Shown: in pieces, positions 34,747-43,759 of the stretch
Numbering within the stretch: the stretch's first letter is position 1
Layout: each line of letters starts with the position of its first letter
Assembly: GCA_013388855.1 (NCBI GenBank)
Contig: JACAEM010000017.1
Span: forward strand, 24,749 to 88,748
Length of the DNA: 64,000 nt
Direction: 5' to 3'
From: Chloroflexota bacterium
Lineage (GTDB): Bacteria; Chloroflexota; Anaerolineae; Anaerolineales; Villigracilaceae
Notes under the pieces: generated by a model
The model's database searches: none
The model's input: only the letters and a program-made list of their open reading frames with translations
What the model was told of the DNA's origin: nothing
Translations under genes and position numbers: made by a program

Positions 34747-36250
34747 ATGAAGTTTCGAAAACGAATCCTTTGGTCTATCCTCTTCAGCGCGGGACTCGTC
34801 CTCCTTTTCTCCCCGCTCTACACTAATTCCATCAGCCAGCCGCAGGAGATTGAGGCTTTCGATCCCGCCCTCGCGGATTGCAGTGTCCCAGTGGATACGA
34901 AATGGATTGCCAAAATCAATCGCATTCAGTGGGTGACGTATAGTTCGCCAAACCCCGGCACACAGCCGGGGTACTACCAGCCTTCACCGGAGACCATCCG
35001 AAACGACCTGCTCACGTTGAAAAAAGCCGGGTTCACAGGGTTGGTCACATACAGTTCCATCGGCGTGATGGGCAAAGAGTTCCCGTTCATTGCGCAAGAA
35101 TTGGGGTTCAAAGGTGTCATTATGGGTATCTGGAACCCGAACAACGAAAGCGAACTTGACAACGCAAAGTATGCCGCCAGCCTGCCGGTCACCCTTGGCT
35201 ACACCGTCGGCAACGAAGGTCTTTACCGCTCCAAAGATCGATACACCCTCCCTGAACTTTGCTCTGCCATTGCCGACCTGCGCGCCAGCACAGGCAGACC
35301 TGCCACCACCTCTGAACAGACCGATGACTTTGACGACCATCCGCAACTTTACCTTGTCGGCGACTGGATCTTCCCGAACGCGCATCCCTATTGGCGCGCC
35401 ACCAAGTACGCAGAAAAAGCCGTGCAATGGGAGGTGGAGAAATATAGGAAGTTCACCGAAGAATCCGGTCGCTTCGTCCTCTTCAAGGAGGTCGGCTTGC
35501 CCACTCGTGGCGCGTTCGGATTGTCCGAGACGAATCACGATGAATACTACCGTGAGCTGGCAAAAACAAACGTCCGGTTTGTATATTTCGAGGGATTTGA
35601 CCAGCCATCGAAGAATCACAACTCTGTGGAGCCGTTCTGGGGAATTTTCCGTTCCGACCCAAAGCCCGAAGCTGTTAGCGTGGAACCTGATGGGAGTCCG
35701 CCCCTTCACTTCCTCCGGTCTGTACGATGGCTGGGTTCTGGAATGTACGGAATTAAGCGAGAGCGGCTGTTCGCTCGATAAAACGGGACCAATCCTCCGG
35801 GTTGGAGACGACGCGGCGGGGCGTCAGTACCGTGTCATTCTGTCGTTCAACACATCCGGTCTGCCCGATGATGCGGTAGTGACGTCCGTCAAGTTGAGGA
35901 TCAAAACAGCAGCCATCCTCGATAAAAATTTGTTTTCCAGGCACGGCGACCTGCTGGTGGATTTCTGCGGTCGTCCGTTTGGCGTGGCGCTTGTGGTGCA
36001 AGCTCCGGATTTTCAATATGACAATGGTTGTGTCAATGCCGGGATTTTCGACAGCACAGCGAGGGGCGGATGGTATACCGCCGAACTCGACCCAACAACG
36101 GTCGATCTGCTGGGCGTGACGCAATTTCGCCTGCGTTTTCGACTCGGCGATGATGATAATAAATTCGCCGATACGCTCGAGTTTTATAGTGGCAATGCTC
36201 CCAACGATCTTCGCCCAAATTTGATTGTGGAGTATGAATTACGGAAATAG
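34747..36250 (+). pseudogene. secreted GH17-like glycosidase with DNRLRE-type domain, frameshifted
   Basis: The N-terminal part (to about 35690) has a signal/membrane helix (KRILWSILFSAGLVLLFSPL) and a TIM-barrel glycosidase resembling GH17 beta-1,3-glucanases (IQWVTYSSPNPG, LGYTVGNEGLYR with likely acid Glu, LFKEVGLPTRG with likely nucleophile Glu). Homology-like sequence then jumps to the +1 frame at about 35691-35700 (GGGAGTCC) and continues to 36250 as a beta-sandwich with DGWVLECTELSE, RVILSFNTSGLPDDAVV and LRPNLIVEYELRK, typical of DNRLRE carbohydrate-binding modules. One indel separates the two. It may be a sequencing error or a real disruption; without it the product would be ~500 residues. 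Confidence 0.75.
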
Positions 36251-36276
36251 CGGCAGCGCTTGTGCGAAGGAAAAGC

Positions 36277-36684
36277 CTATTGTGCGTACAAGGACAATTC
36301 CGTGTCCACAACCATGATGTGGTTCATAATCCAGTCGGAGAGTTCCTTGTGTATCCTGACAGCCAAGTCAACGGACCCGCCGGACTGTTCGTATTCCCTT
36401 TGGTATTCGATGAATTTATCCATGAAAACCGCGTGCGCTTTGATATTTTTCTCCGCAACGGGACAATGGTACCGCAACATGCACTCTTCCTCCTGGTGGA
36501 AGTGCCATTCGGCGTAATATTTCATCACCTTCAACACCTTGCTGATATCAACCGGGTCAAATTTCCTTTTGATGCTGTATCCAAGATCGTTGAAAAAATC
36601 GATCAGGTATTTATGTTGGGCGTCGAGTTCCACGACGCCGGTTGTCATTTCATCCCTCCACAGCAGTTCCTTTGGTGTGTACAT
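36277..36684 (-). CDS. bacteriohemerythrin
   Basis: 135 residues, single-domain hemerythrin. Di-iron ligands are visible: H24 (LDAQHKYL), H61 and E65 (EWHFHQEE), H84 (IKAHAVF), and H122 with D127 (NHIMVVD). It binds O2, or stores or carries iron, in the cytoplasm. It lies last in the same orientation as the iron-transport genes but after a 211-base gap, so it may have its own promoter. Confidence 0.92.
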   Translation of the reverse strand: MYTPKELLWRDEMTTGVVELDAQHKYLIDFFNDLGYSIKRKFDPVDISKVLKVMKYYAEWHFHQEEECMLRYHCPVAEKNIKAHAVFMDKFIEYQREYEQSGGSVDLAVRIHKELSDWIMNHIMVVDTELSLYAQ

Positions 36685-36895
36685 GATGATGCTCCTTGGC
36701 GAGTGAGTGTTCGATAGCTATCAAGACGTCATGCAAGGAACATTTGTTACAAAGCAAGCCGTTGCGAGGAACCGCTCTCTGGCGACGACCTTGCACCTGG
36801 CGCAAGTGCAGGGGAGCAATTCACGATTAACAAGAAGGCTGATACCGTTAAAACGGAGGATTGCTTCGCCCTGTTGTCTCGCAACGAAATTGTGT
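36685..36895 (-). other. 211-base gap between feoB C-part and hemerythrin
   Basis: No gene is supported. A piece resembling the TGTCATTGC/CTCGCAATG repeat family (GATTGCTTCGCCCTGTTGTC, then CTCGCAACG) lies at about 36862-36891. The promoter for the hemerythrin gene probably lies here, but I cannot place it. Confidence 0.35.
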
Positions 36896-38299
36896 CTACA
36901 CCCATCCCATCAACCGTGCGATGCTGGCTGTCAGGAACGTGACAAGGAAGGCAGTACCCAAGGTGATGACCACACTGACCGTTGCCCACTTCAGGCTCTT
37001 GGTTTCCTTGTAGATGGTGATGATAGTCGTCGCGCAGGGATTGTGCAATAGGGCGAACAGCATCAAATTAACCGCTGTCAGAATCGTCCAGCCGTTGCCA
37101 TCCACAAGCAGACTGTAGATGCCAGCGCTCGTGCCAGGACCGTCGATCATCATGCCCGCACCCATGTAAACCATCATCATGGTTGGTACCACGATCTCAT
37201 TTGCCGGGATGGCAATGATATATGCCAGCAGAATGACACCGTCCAGCCCGAGCAACAGCCCAAACGGATTTAGCCAGTCCGCGATCAGGCGGGCCAGGTT
37301 CGAATCGCCGACAGTGATGTTCGCCAGGATCCAGATGATCGCCCCGGCGGGAGCGGCGGTCTGCATGGCGCGCCACAGCACGAAGATGGTTCGATCAATG
37401 ATGGATGTGTACAGGATGCGAGCGATGTTCGGTCGGCGGTAGGGAGGCAGTTCCAGCGTGAATGCAGAGGCTTCGCCTTTCAACAACGTTCGGGACAAAA
37501 GCCACGACATCAGGAAGGTGAATGCAATCCCGATCAGGACTACGCCGACGACTGTCCCAGCGGCGATGAACGAAGTCAAGGCTGGGGGGAAGGATGCTGC
37601 CACGAAAACGGTGGCAAGCATGATCAAGGTTGGGAAGCGTCCATTACAAGGGACGAAGTTGTTGGTCAGGATGGCGATCAGCCGTTCGCGTGGCGAGTCG
37701 ATAACCCGCGTCGCCACCACGCCCGCAGCGTTGCATCCAAATCCCATCGCCATCGTCAGGGATTGTTTACCGTGCGCGCCGGCTTTCTTGAACAACCAGT
37801 CGAGATTGAACGCCACGCGCGGCAGGTAGCCGAGGTCTTCAAGGAAGGTAAATGCCGGGAAAAAGATTGCCATGGGCGGAAGCATCACACTGACGACCCA
37901 CGCGAGACTGAGGTAAACACCGTCCCAGATAAAACCGGTGATCCACCAAGGTATGCCGATTTGATTGAATAGCGCTCGACCCCAATCTCCAATGCCGAAT
38001 AAGAGATCGGCGATGACTTCCGAAGCCACATTTGCGCCGGAAACGGTTAACCAGATGACGACACCCAACAAAATGAGCATAATCGGCAGCCCAACAATGG
38101 GCGATGTAATAAGCCGGTCTATTTTTTGGTCGAAGTCGTATTTTTTATCCTGCGCTGTTTTCACCGCGCGCCTGGCAATGTTTTCGGCTTCGTTGTAGAG
38201 TGATTTGACAATCTCGTCGCGAAAACTGGTCGAGAGTGTCCCGCGCAAGGCTTCAGCTTTTGTCAAAATATCGTTTGGTTTTAGAGTTTGTTCTGTCAT
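36896..38299 (-). CDS. feoB: FeoB C-terminal half: ferrous iron permease domain
   Basis: 467 residues. After an ~85-residue soluble helical part (the linker of intact FeoB), about eight membrane helices follow. Both Gate regions are visible: the first contains GFGCNAAGVVATRVIDSPRE and NNFVPCNGRFPTLI; the second contains NEIVVPTMMMVYMGAG. It imports Fe2+ with the separately encoded G-domain protein. The two halves are in normal 5' to 3' order with 82 bases between, and each has its own start, so this is a split gene and not a simple frameshift. Confidence 0.9.
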   Translation of the reverse strand: MTEQTLKPNDILTKAEALRGTLSTSFRDEIVKSLYNEAENIARRAVKTAQDKKYDFDQKIDRLITSPIVGLPIMLILLGVVIWLTVSGANVASEVIADLLFGIGDWGRALFNQIGIPWWITGFIWDGVYLSLAWVVSVMLPPMAIFFPAFTFLEDLGYLPRVAFNLDWLFKKAGAHGKQSLTMAMGFGCNAAGVVATRVIDSPRERLIAILTNNFVPCNGRFPTLIMLATVFVAASFPPALTSFIAAGTVVGVVLIGIAFTFLMSWLLSRTLLKGEASAFTLELPPYRRPNIARILYTSIIDRTIFVLWRAMQTAAPAGAIIWILANITVGDSNLARLIADWLNPFGLLLGLDGVILLAYIIAIPANEIVVPTMMMVYMGAGMMIDGPGTSAGIYSLLVDGNGWTILTAVNLMLFALLHNPCATTIITIYKETKSLKWATVSVVITLGTAFLVTFLTASIARLMGWV

Positions 38300-38381
38300 A
38301 AAATTCTCTTGTGTGTGATGGTGATGTCGAGTAATTGCGAGCAGTAGTCACGTGTTTTCGGTATACCCGACCAGCGAAATT

Positions 38382-39218
38382 TTATTGTCTTCCTTCAACC
38401 GACATTTTGCGGCTGAATTGCACATCGGCTTGCTTCTGTCGTTGCATGCGTTGTGTCAGTTCGCCGGTGACGAGCGCTTGTTGCACCCTGGCGTCGCCAT
38501 CCAGCAGACGAATTGCCAGCCAGCGCGCGTTGGGAATGCCTGGCGCCACCTGTTCGATCATCGGCACGAGTTCGTGAACAGCCTTTTGGAATTCCGGCGT
38601 ACCCTCCACTCGCAGGGGCTTGGTGATGATGTCGCCGTTAATCAAGTCCGCGACAGTGGCGATCAGGGTGTGGATGCCTTCACCGGTACGCGCAGTGATT
38701 GGCACAGCCGGGACTCCCAGATCGCGACTTAAGGAGCGTGCATCCACTTCGATCCCTTTGCGTTTGGCTTCATCCATCAGATTAATCGCGACCACGACCT
38801 TGTCGGTAATCTCCATAACCTGCATCACCAGATTCAAATTACGTTCCAGCGCAGTTGCATCGGTGACAACGATGGTGCAATCGGGCTGCCCGAACAAAAT
38901 GAAATCGCGTGCCACTTCTTCATCCTGCGAAGCGGAGAGGAGCGAGTATGTACCTGGCAGGTCCACAAGTTTGTAACGCACGCCATTAAATTGGTAGCCA
39001 CCTTCGGCGCGGGTCACGGTCTTGCCGGGCCAATTGCCGGTGTGTTGCTTGAGACCGGTCAGCGCATTGAAGACCGTGGATTTTCCGGTATTTGGGTTGC
39101 CTGCCAGGGCGACAACGCGGTCAAAGGTGCCGATCTTAAACCCCATTTGTTCCAGATTGTAAAAGGCGGGGCAGGTTTCACAATTCTCGGTGGGAGTCGC
39201 AAGTTTTTTTGTTGTCAT
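38382..39218 (-). CDS. feoB: FeoB N-terminal half: G-domain protein
   Basis: 278 residues from ATG 39218, which follows GAGGAAA. GTPase motifs: G1 GNPNTGKST (about 40-48), G3 VDLPGTYSL, G4 NLMDEAKRKG, and a GDI-like helical region at the end. The protein stops after QKQADVQFSRKMSVEGRQ, where intact FeoB would enter the membrane domain. A CxxC (C13, C16) near the N-terminus is an extra feature. It powers or gates Fe2+ import by the permease half. Confidence 0.9.
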   Translation of the reverse strand: MTTKKLATPTENCETCPAFYNLEQMGFKIGTFDRVVALAGNPNTGKSTVFNALTGLKQHTGNWPGKTVTRAEGGYQFNGVRYKLVDLPGTYSLLSASQDEEVARDFILFGQPDCTIVVTDATALERNLNLVMQVMEITDKVVVAINLMDEAKRKGIEVDARSLSRDLGVPAVPITARTGEGIHTLIATVADLINGDIITKPLRVEGTPEFQKAVHELVPMIEQVAPGIPNARWLAIRLLDGDARVQQALVTGELTQRMQRQKQADVQFSRKMSVEGRQ

Positions 39219-39287
39219 AGTGTTTTCCTCAGCGTTGAACCTCGATTGAATAAATACCATTTGATTTTCGGCATTCAACCTTTAACT

Positions 39288-40286
39288 TTAAACCGGCTTT
39301 ACCCAGATCTGCGCCGCCTGGTCTTTGCGCAACGCGATCAAGGTGCCGCGCACACGATAAGCGCGCGGGTCGCCGAAGAAATTTCCAAGTTCGGGGTAGA
39401 TCACCGTGCCGGGGGTGAGACCCAGATCCAAGAATCTCCGGCGGGTAAATCCTTGTACGGCATCGTCGAGCGAGACGATCTCACCGCGCTGGTCTTGTGT
39501 CAATGTGGCAAGCGGAACTGCGTTTGCCCGTGCGATTTCGCTTTCGGGTAACGGCGTAATACTCACGTTCGCGGCAACCGTCGGCGCCAGGCGGTATTCC
39601 GTTTCACCGTCGCTCAACACAAGGCGTTGAGGGGTCCTCTCGATGATTCGGATGACTTGCCCCAGGCGGAGACCGGCGGCAAGGATTTGTTCATATGCGA
39701 TAGCGGGTTCGTCTTCGATGTGCACGATTCGCACCGGACCCTCAGAGTGCCAGGCGGTAATTGGCAGACTCTTCACTGATGCCATTTTCCCTTCGCGCGT
39801 AGGGATGGGGTCGCCGTGCGGATCAACGGTGGGATGTCCGAGCGCGGCATCCAGATGATCGAGCTGTGCATCGGTGAAGAAGTGTTCACGCCGCTGTGCT
39901 TCACTGTGTACCTGGTTCAAGGGCATGCGCGCCTCGTCGACGAGATAACGCTCCCAAAGGCGGTGCGCGCGGACGACATGTATTGCCCAACGTTCGCCCT
40001 CCGCAGTGAGATGAAGTTGCGCGCCTCGCGTCTCAAGCAGTCCTTGCGATTCCATATCGGCGATGAGATGCGTCACTTTTACGCGCGGCAGATCCAGGGT
40101 CCCGGCAAGGGATTCGGGTGAAGCATGGCGTCCGCTTTGTTCGCGGTCAAGGAGGTGCTTGAGAGCATCTTCCACTTGCTCGCGTTCGCGCGCGCTTCGC
40201 CAATCCCGGTAGAGCGCCAGGAAGCCATAGCGTGGAATGAAAATCCCCACAACGAGTAGTACCAACAACCAACCCCAAAGAGACAT
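39288..40286 (-). CDS. membrane-anchored DtxR-type protein with two FeoA domains
   Basis: 332 residues. One N-terminal membrane helix (WGWLLVLLVVGIFIPRYGFL) is followed by a DtxR/MntR winged helix (ASPESLAGTLDLPRVKVTHL) and the metal-binding dimerisation domain (RAHRLWERYLVDE, DAALGHPTVDPHGDPIP). Two SH3-like FeoA domains come next (about 175-250 and 255-332, the second with RRRFLDLGLTPGTVIYPE). Normal DtxR proteins are soluble with one such domain. Being in the feo operon, it may be a membrane-bound Fe sensor, or a FeoA partner of FeoB that reuses the DtxR body. GGAGGGAAC precedes the ATG. Confidence 0.85.
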   Translation of the reverse strand: MSLWGWLLVLLVVGIFIPRYGFLALYRDWRSAREREQVEDALKHLLDREQSGRHASPESLAGTLDLPRVKVTHLIADMESQGLLETRGAQLHLTAEGERWAIHVVRAHRLWERYLVDEARMPLNQVHSEAQRREHFFTDAQLDHLDAALGHPTVDPHGDPIPTREGKMASVKSLPITAWHSEGPVRIVHIEDEPAIAYEQILAAGLRLGQVIRIIERTPQRLVLSDGETEYRLAPTVAANVSITPLPESEIARANAVPLATLTQDQRGEIVSLDDAVQGFTRRRFLDLGLTPGTVIYPELGNFFGDPRAYRVRGTLIALRKDQAAQIWVKPV

Positions 40287-40314
40287 GTTCCCTCCAGAAA
40301 TTTGAGAAAGATTA

Positions 40315-40364
40315 TCCCGAAGGTTGTAGTGAAGGACATTCCCAATGAGGGGAGACCTTCGGGA
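40315..40364. repeat. CCGAAGG hairpin repeat
   Basis: TCCCGAAGGT and ACCTTCGGGA flank a 30-base loop in the 90-base gap between the ZIP and DtxR-FeoA genes. It is the same family as the element at 9376. Confidence 0.7.
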
Positions 40365-40376
40365 CGTTTTAGGCCA

Positions 40377-41576
40377 TTATTTGATGAGCAACCCGGTGAC
40401 CCACAACAACAACATGCCAGAGAGTACACCGCTGACGACCGCCCCAGATAGGACACTGCCCTCACGCTCGAGATCTTTTTGAACAAGCTTCGCGATCTCA
40501 TAGATGACCTGGAAGATCGCGCCTGCGCCGATAGCGAGGAAAAGAACTGCCAGGAAGGGCGAAGGTGCATAACCGCCAATCCACGCGCCAAGGATGGCAG
40601 GCGCGCCGCCGATGAGTCCCATGACCGCAAGTCTGCCGATGCCGGGCTTGTCGCGCAATACGGGAGCGATGATGCCTAAGCCCTCAGTGATGTTCTGGAT
40701 GATGAAGCCGACCACGAGGAACGTGCCCAGCGCGATCTCGCCTACATTATATGCCGCGCCGATGGCGAGACCCTCACCGAGGTTGTGAAAGCCGATTCCG
40801 ACCGCGATGATGAACGCAACCGCCAGTCTGCGCTGTGACTCGTCTCCCGTAGCACCAGCTTGCTGCCTGGAGATGGTTTCGAGGATCAGGAAAGTGGTGA
40901 CACCGCCGATGCCGATTAGACCGATGCCCTGAAATGCGGAAGGCACTTCATTGGCAAATTCCAGCGCTTCAGCGAGCGTATCCAGCCCAAGGAAGATCAA
41001 CAAGCCGATGGTGGCTGCCATGAGGAAGGTCATGGTGCGGCGTCCCAGTTGGCGCAGGGAGGGAAACCAGAAGATTCCCAGCAGCACAGGGATGACGCCC
41101 ACATATAAGCCGATCAGTGTGAAGCTCCAAAAGGTCTTGGCATCAGGCTGAGGCGTTTCGAAGGCAACCGGTATTTCGACATCGAATGGCACTGCGTTAC
41201 TAGTAAAGACACGAATGCCATACGCTTCGCCATGCGACCAGGCATAATTGACGTGAATATCTGCGCGCCCTAGTCGCGGTACATCCACGCTGGGGCTGAC
41301 GGTGAATGGCATGACCGCATCATTGATGATGACATTCGCAATGGTGAGTTGTTCCGGCCCAGTATTGCGCACGTGGAGTGTGATCTCGTTTGGTTCGAGC
41401 GTGTAGCGTTCAACATCCAGCGTTTCTACGGGCGCAGCGGATTCCAGTTCGAGTCCACCGCCGGTGGTGAGGAAGAGTGTGATCACTCCAGCAAGGAGAA
41501 TGACCGGGATCAGGAGCAGGATCAGGGTTTGAAACGTGAAGCGGCTTTTCGTCGGTTGAGGAGTTGTTTGAGTCAT
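40377..41576 (-). CDS. ZIP family metal transporter with N-terminal extracytoplasmic domain
   Basis: 399 residues. After a first membrane helix (LILLLIPVILLAGVITLFLT) come ~110 residues of beta-rich sequence (DVERYTLEPNEITLHVRNTG, ...) likely outside the membrane. The ZIP domain follows with ~8 helices. The metal site is in GIGFHNLGEGLAIG and IQNITEGLGI. ZIP proteins bring Zn2+, Fe2+ or Mn2+ into the cytoplasm. The added beta-sandwich is unusual and may receive metal or contact the oxidase encoded 10 bases upstream. Confidence 0.88.
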   Translation of the reverse strand: MTQTTPQPTKSRFTFQTLILLLIPVILLAGVITLFLTTGGGLELESAAPVETLDVERYTLEPNEITLHVRNTGPEQLTIANVIINDAVMPFTVSPSVDVPRLGRADIHVNYAWSHGEAYGIRVFTSNAVPFDVEIPVAFETPQPDAKTFWSFTLIGLYVGVIPVLLGIFWFPSLRQLGRRTMTFLMAATIGLLIFLGLDTLAEALEFANEVPSAFQGIGLIGIGGVTTFLILETISRQQAGATGDESQRRLAVAFIIAVGIGFHNLGEGLAIGAAYNVGEIALGTFLVVGFIIQNITEGLGIIAPVLRDKPGIGRLAVMGLIGGAPAILGAWIGGYAPSPFLAVLFLAIGAGAIFQVIYEIAKLVQKDLEREGSVLSGAVVSGVLSGMLLLWVTGLLIK

Positions 41577-41586
41577 GGCATCACCT

Positions 41587-42633
41587 CTACGCCGTTACCT
41601 GGAACATACCGTTCCAACCGAGTTCGGCAAACTCCGTCACATGTGCGTGGAACATATACATGCCGGGATGTTTGTAGCTGAATTCCAGAATGCCACGCTG
41701 TGCCTGACCCTGGATGATTGTGTCGGTAAACTCGAGCGGGGTCAGGCTTGTGCCGGTGGGGTAATAGTGGAAGAAGTTCGCGTGCAGGTGGAAGGAGTTG
41801 AGCAGGTCGAACTCCAAAATGTTGACGAGATAAATGCGAACGGTCTCACCGACCTTGAGCGGGATGGGATGATTCTGGTAATGGAACGGGATGCCATTGA
41901 CGGCGTAAAAATCGTTGCCGTCATCGAAGTCAATATCGATGCCGTGCATGACCATTACCATTTCTTTGTCCACAGCGGGACGACCCTCTTTCGGATCGAT
42001 GATGAATGCGCCGTAGAGTCCCTTGGCGATGTGACGTGCCAGCGGGAAGACGTGGCAATGATAAAGGTGCAGCCCGAACGGCTCCGCGTCAAACTCGTAC
42101 GTGAAACTGTCTCCCGGTTCGACGAGTCCGCCGGGTCCCGTGCCGGGAACTCCGTCCATCTTGCCGGAGTGGATGCCGTGGAAATGCATCGAGTGGGGAT
42201 GGTTGCTCCCATTGGTGAACTTGATGCGAACTCGGTCGCCTTCGACGGCTCGAATTGTAGGACCGGGGATGCGCCCGTTATACGTCCACGCCGGGAATTC
42301 GATGCCGGGTACCACTTCGATGTTCTTGTTGATGGCAACGATTTCGTATTCACGCAATGTCTGCCCATTGGGCAGTGTGGAGACTTGACCATAATCGAAG
42401 TCGGTCAAAAGGTCGGTGGGGTTGAATCCATTCGCTTCATGGTTCACCTCACCGACGGTGCCGGGTAGGTCGCCATGATCGCCCTGCTGCATGGCGTGGG
42501 TGGGAGGGGTCGTTTGATGGTTATGGCTCGTATGCGGGTCGGTTTGATTCATGGCGAGCACTCCGCTGGTACCTACTGCGGCAGCAATCCCGCCGATCTT
42601 GAGAAAATCCCTTCTTGATACTTTGTTGTTCAT
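41587..42633 (-). CDS. TAT-exported two-domain multicopper oxidase
   Basis: 348 residues. The TAT signal is NNKVSRRDFLKIGGIAAAVG. Copper ligands: H150 and H152 (MHFHGIH), H192-C193-H194 with H201 (YHCHVFPLARH), H282 and H284 (FHLHANFF), H329 and H331 (FHAHVTEF). Type 1 copper (Cys) is only in domain 1; domain 2 has Ala in place of Cys. This fits the two-domain, trimeric laccase/nitrite-reductase-like group. A His-rich stretch (residues 34-65) follows the signal. In this metal operon, oxidation of Fe(II), Mn(II) or Cu(I) is the likely role. Confidence 0.88.
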   Translation of the reverse strand: MNNKVSRRDFLKIGGIAAAVGTSGVLAMNQTDPHTSHNHQTTPPTHAMQQGDHGDLPGTVGEVNHEANGFNPTDLLTDFDYGQVSTLPNGQTLREYEIVAINKNIEVVPGIEFPAWTYNGRIPGPTIRAVEGDRVRIKFTNGSNHPHSMHFHGIHSGKMDGVPGTGPGGLVEPGDSFTYEFDAEPFGLHLYHCHVFPLARHIAKGLYGAFIIDPKEGRPAVDKEMVMVMHGIDIDFDDGNDFYAVNGIPFHYQNHPIPLKVGETVRIYLVNILEFDLLNSFHLHANFFHYYPTGTSLTPLEFTDTIIQGQAQRGILEFSYKHPGMYMFHAHVTEFAELGWNGMFQVTA

Positions 42634-42680
42634 ACCGCCTCCGTTGATAAGTAACTATAAATTTTTTTCTGCACAAAACA

Positions 42681-42734
42681 TCCCGAAAGCTTTTTCCAGG
42701 TATTCAGTCTTTTTATGTTAAAACCTTCGGAACA
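42681..42734. repeat. diverged CCGAAGG-type hairpin repeat
   Basis: TCCCGAAAGCTTTT and AAAACCTTCGGAAC pair imperfectly in the 115-base gap between the cytochrome and oxidase genes. Confidence 0.5.
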
Positions 42735-42748
42735 GTGTATATCGTTAT

Positions 42749-43123
42749 CTAGTTGTTCGGCGCGCCGGCATTGATCCAATCTGAGAGGATCTGAATCTGC
42801 GCCGGTGTGAGTTTTGGCCCGCGCTTGGGCATTTTGCCTTCAGTAACCATCTTCACAAGCAGGCTGTTACCAACATCCCCGGGAATGATGACTGGTCCAT
42901 TTTGGGAGCCTTCCAGCAGGGATTCGTAGGTGTTCATGTCCAAGCCTTCACTGACGAATTCACCCATATGACAGGCGGCACAGCGGCTTTCAAGAATGGG
43001 GTAAACCTCTCTTGAATAACTGACTTCCGTGGCTGGCGCAGCGCCTGTGGAGCCAATACGGAAGATGGCGTATGCGGAGACTATAAATACGGTGATGAGA
43101 GCTATATAGATCTGTTTCTTCAT
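42749..43123 (-). CDS. membrane-anchored c-type cytochrome
   Basis: 124 residues. An N-terminal helix (QIYIALITVFIVSAYAIF) serves as anchor or signal. The heme motif is CAACH (SRCAACHMGEF), and the distal ligand is probably Met in GKMPKRGPKL. TPAQIQILSDWINAGAPNN is a typical ending of small monohaem domains. It would carry electrons outside the membrane, perhaps from or to the multicopper oxidase encoded next. Confidence 0.9.
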   Translation of the reverse strand: MKKQIYIALITVFIVSAYAIFRIGSTGAAPATEVSYSREVYPILESRCAACHMGEFVSEGLDMNTYESLLEGSQNGPVIIPGDVGNSLLVKMVTEGKMPKRGPKLTPAQIQILSDWINAGAPNN

Positions 43124-43132
43124 TTGCTTCCT

Positions 43133-43759
43133 CTAAAATACCTTCGGCAGAAATCTGCCCGTACGTTTCATATATTCACGGTACTCATCACCGAATTGCT
43201 CGATAAGTAATCTTTCTTCCTCCGGCACGCGGATGGCGATGACGGCAAGAATAATAGCGATTCCACATAAGCCAATCAGCCAGTTGGCGGTCAGAAACAG
43301 GACCGAGACCTGCATGAAAAGGAACGCCAGATAGATGGGATGACGGATTGATGTATACGGTCCATCTTGTACTAGGAAAGGTACTTTGAGCAGGCGCAGT
43401 GATGGATCGAAGTCTGCGCCGAGTTGTCGCCTCAAGGTCATGTGGCTGATCACATTGAGCAGGACGGCGATCAAACCGAGGACAAGCCCTGCCCAGCGCG
43501 CCCAGACCGGCAAGACAAGGGCAGACCATTCCATCCACTGAGGCGCGAATGTCCATGCAAGAATGCCCAAATAGAAGGGAAGCCCCAAAAATTGACGGAC
43601 TCTAAGCAAGAGAGGCACTTCATTCTCGCTGTGCATCTTGATGCGTGTGGCTTTATCTTCTCTACCCGCCCTGGCTTTTTTTGAGTAGGCCGTCATTACG
43701 TAGGCAAAGCTGAAGAAGATGACGAAGAACGCGATCTTGAAAAAGAGTTCGAGGATCAT
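43133..43759 (-). CDS. ICMT-like membrane methyltransferase, copy 1
   Basis: 208 residues, about five membrane helices. The family core is visible: GPYTSIRHPIYLAFLFMQ and a C-terminal EERLLIEQFGDEYREYMKRT motif that binds S-adenosylmethionine. Eukaryotic relatives methylate isoprenylcysteine; bacterial ones have unknown, probably lipid or small-molecule, targets. Its start overlaps the stop of the next paralog by four bases, and nine bases separate it from the cytochrome gene. Confidence 0.85.
   Translation of the reverse strand: MILELFFKIAFFVIFFSFAYVMTAYSKKARAGREDKATRIKMHSENEVPLLLRVRQFLGLPFYLGILAWTFAPQWMEWSALVLPVWARWAGLVLGLIAVLLNVISHMTLRRQLGADFDPSLRLLKVPFLVQDGPYTSIRHPIYLAFLFMQVSVLFLTANWLIGLCGIAIILAVIAIRVPEEERLLIEQFGDEYREYMKRTGRFLPKVF

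Noticed and set aside
35090..36250. Reading 35090-36250 as an independent 386-residue gene
   Set aside because: Only its last ~190 residues look like protein; the first part is the out-of-frame shadow of the glycosidase, so it is the frameshifted 3' part of one gene.
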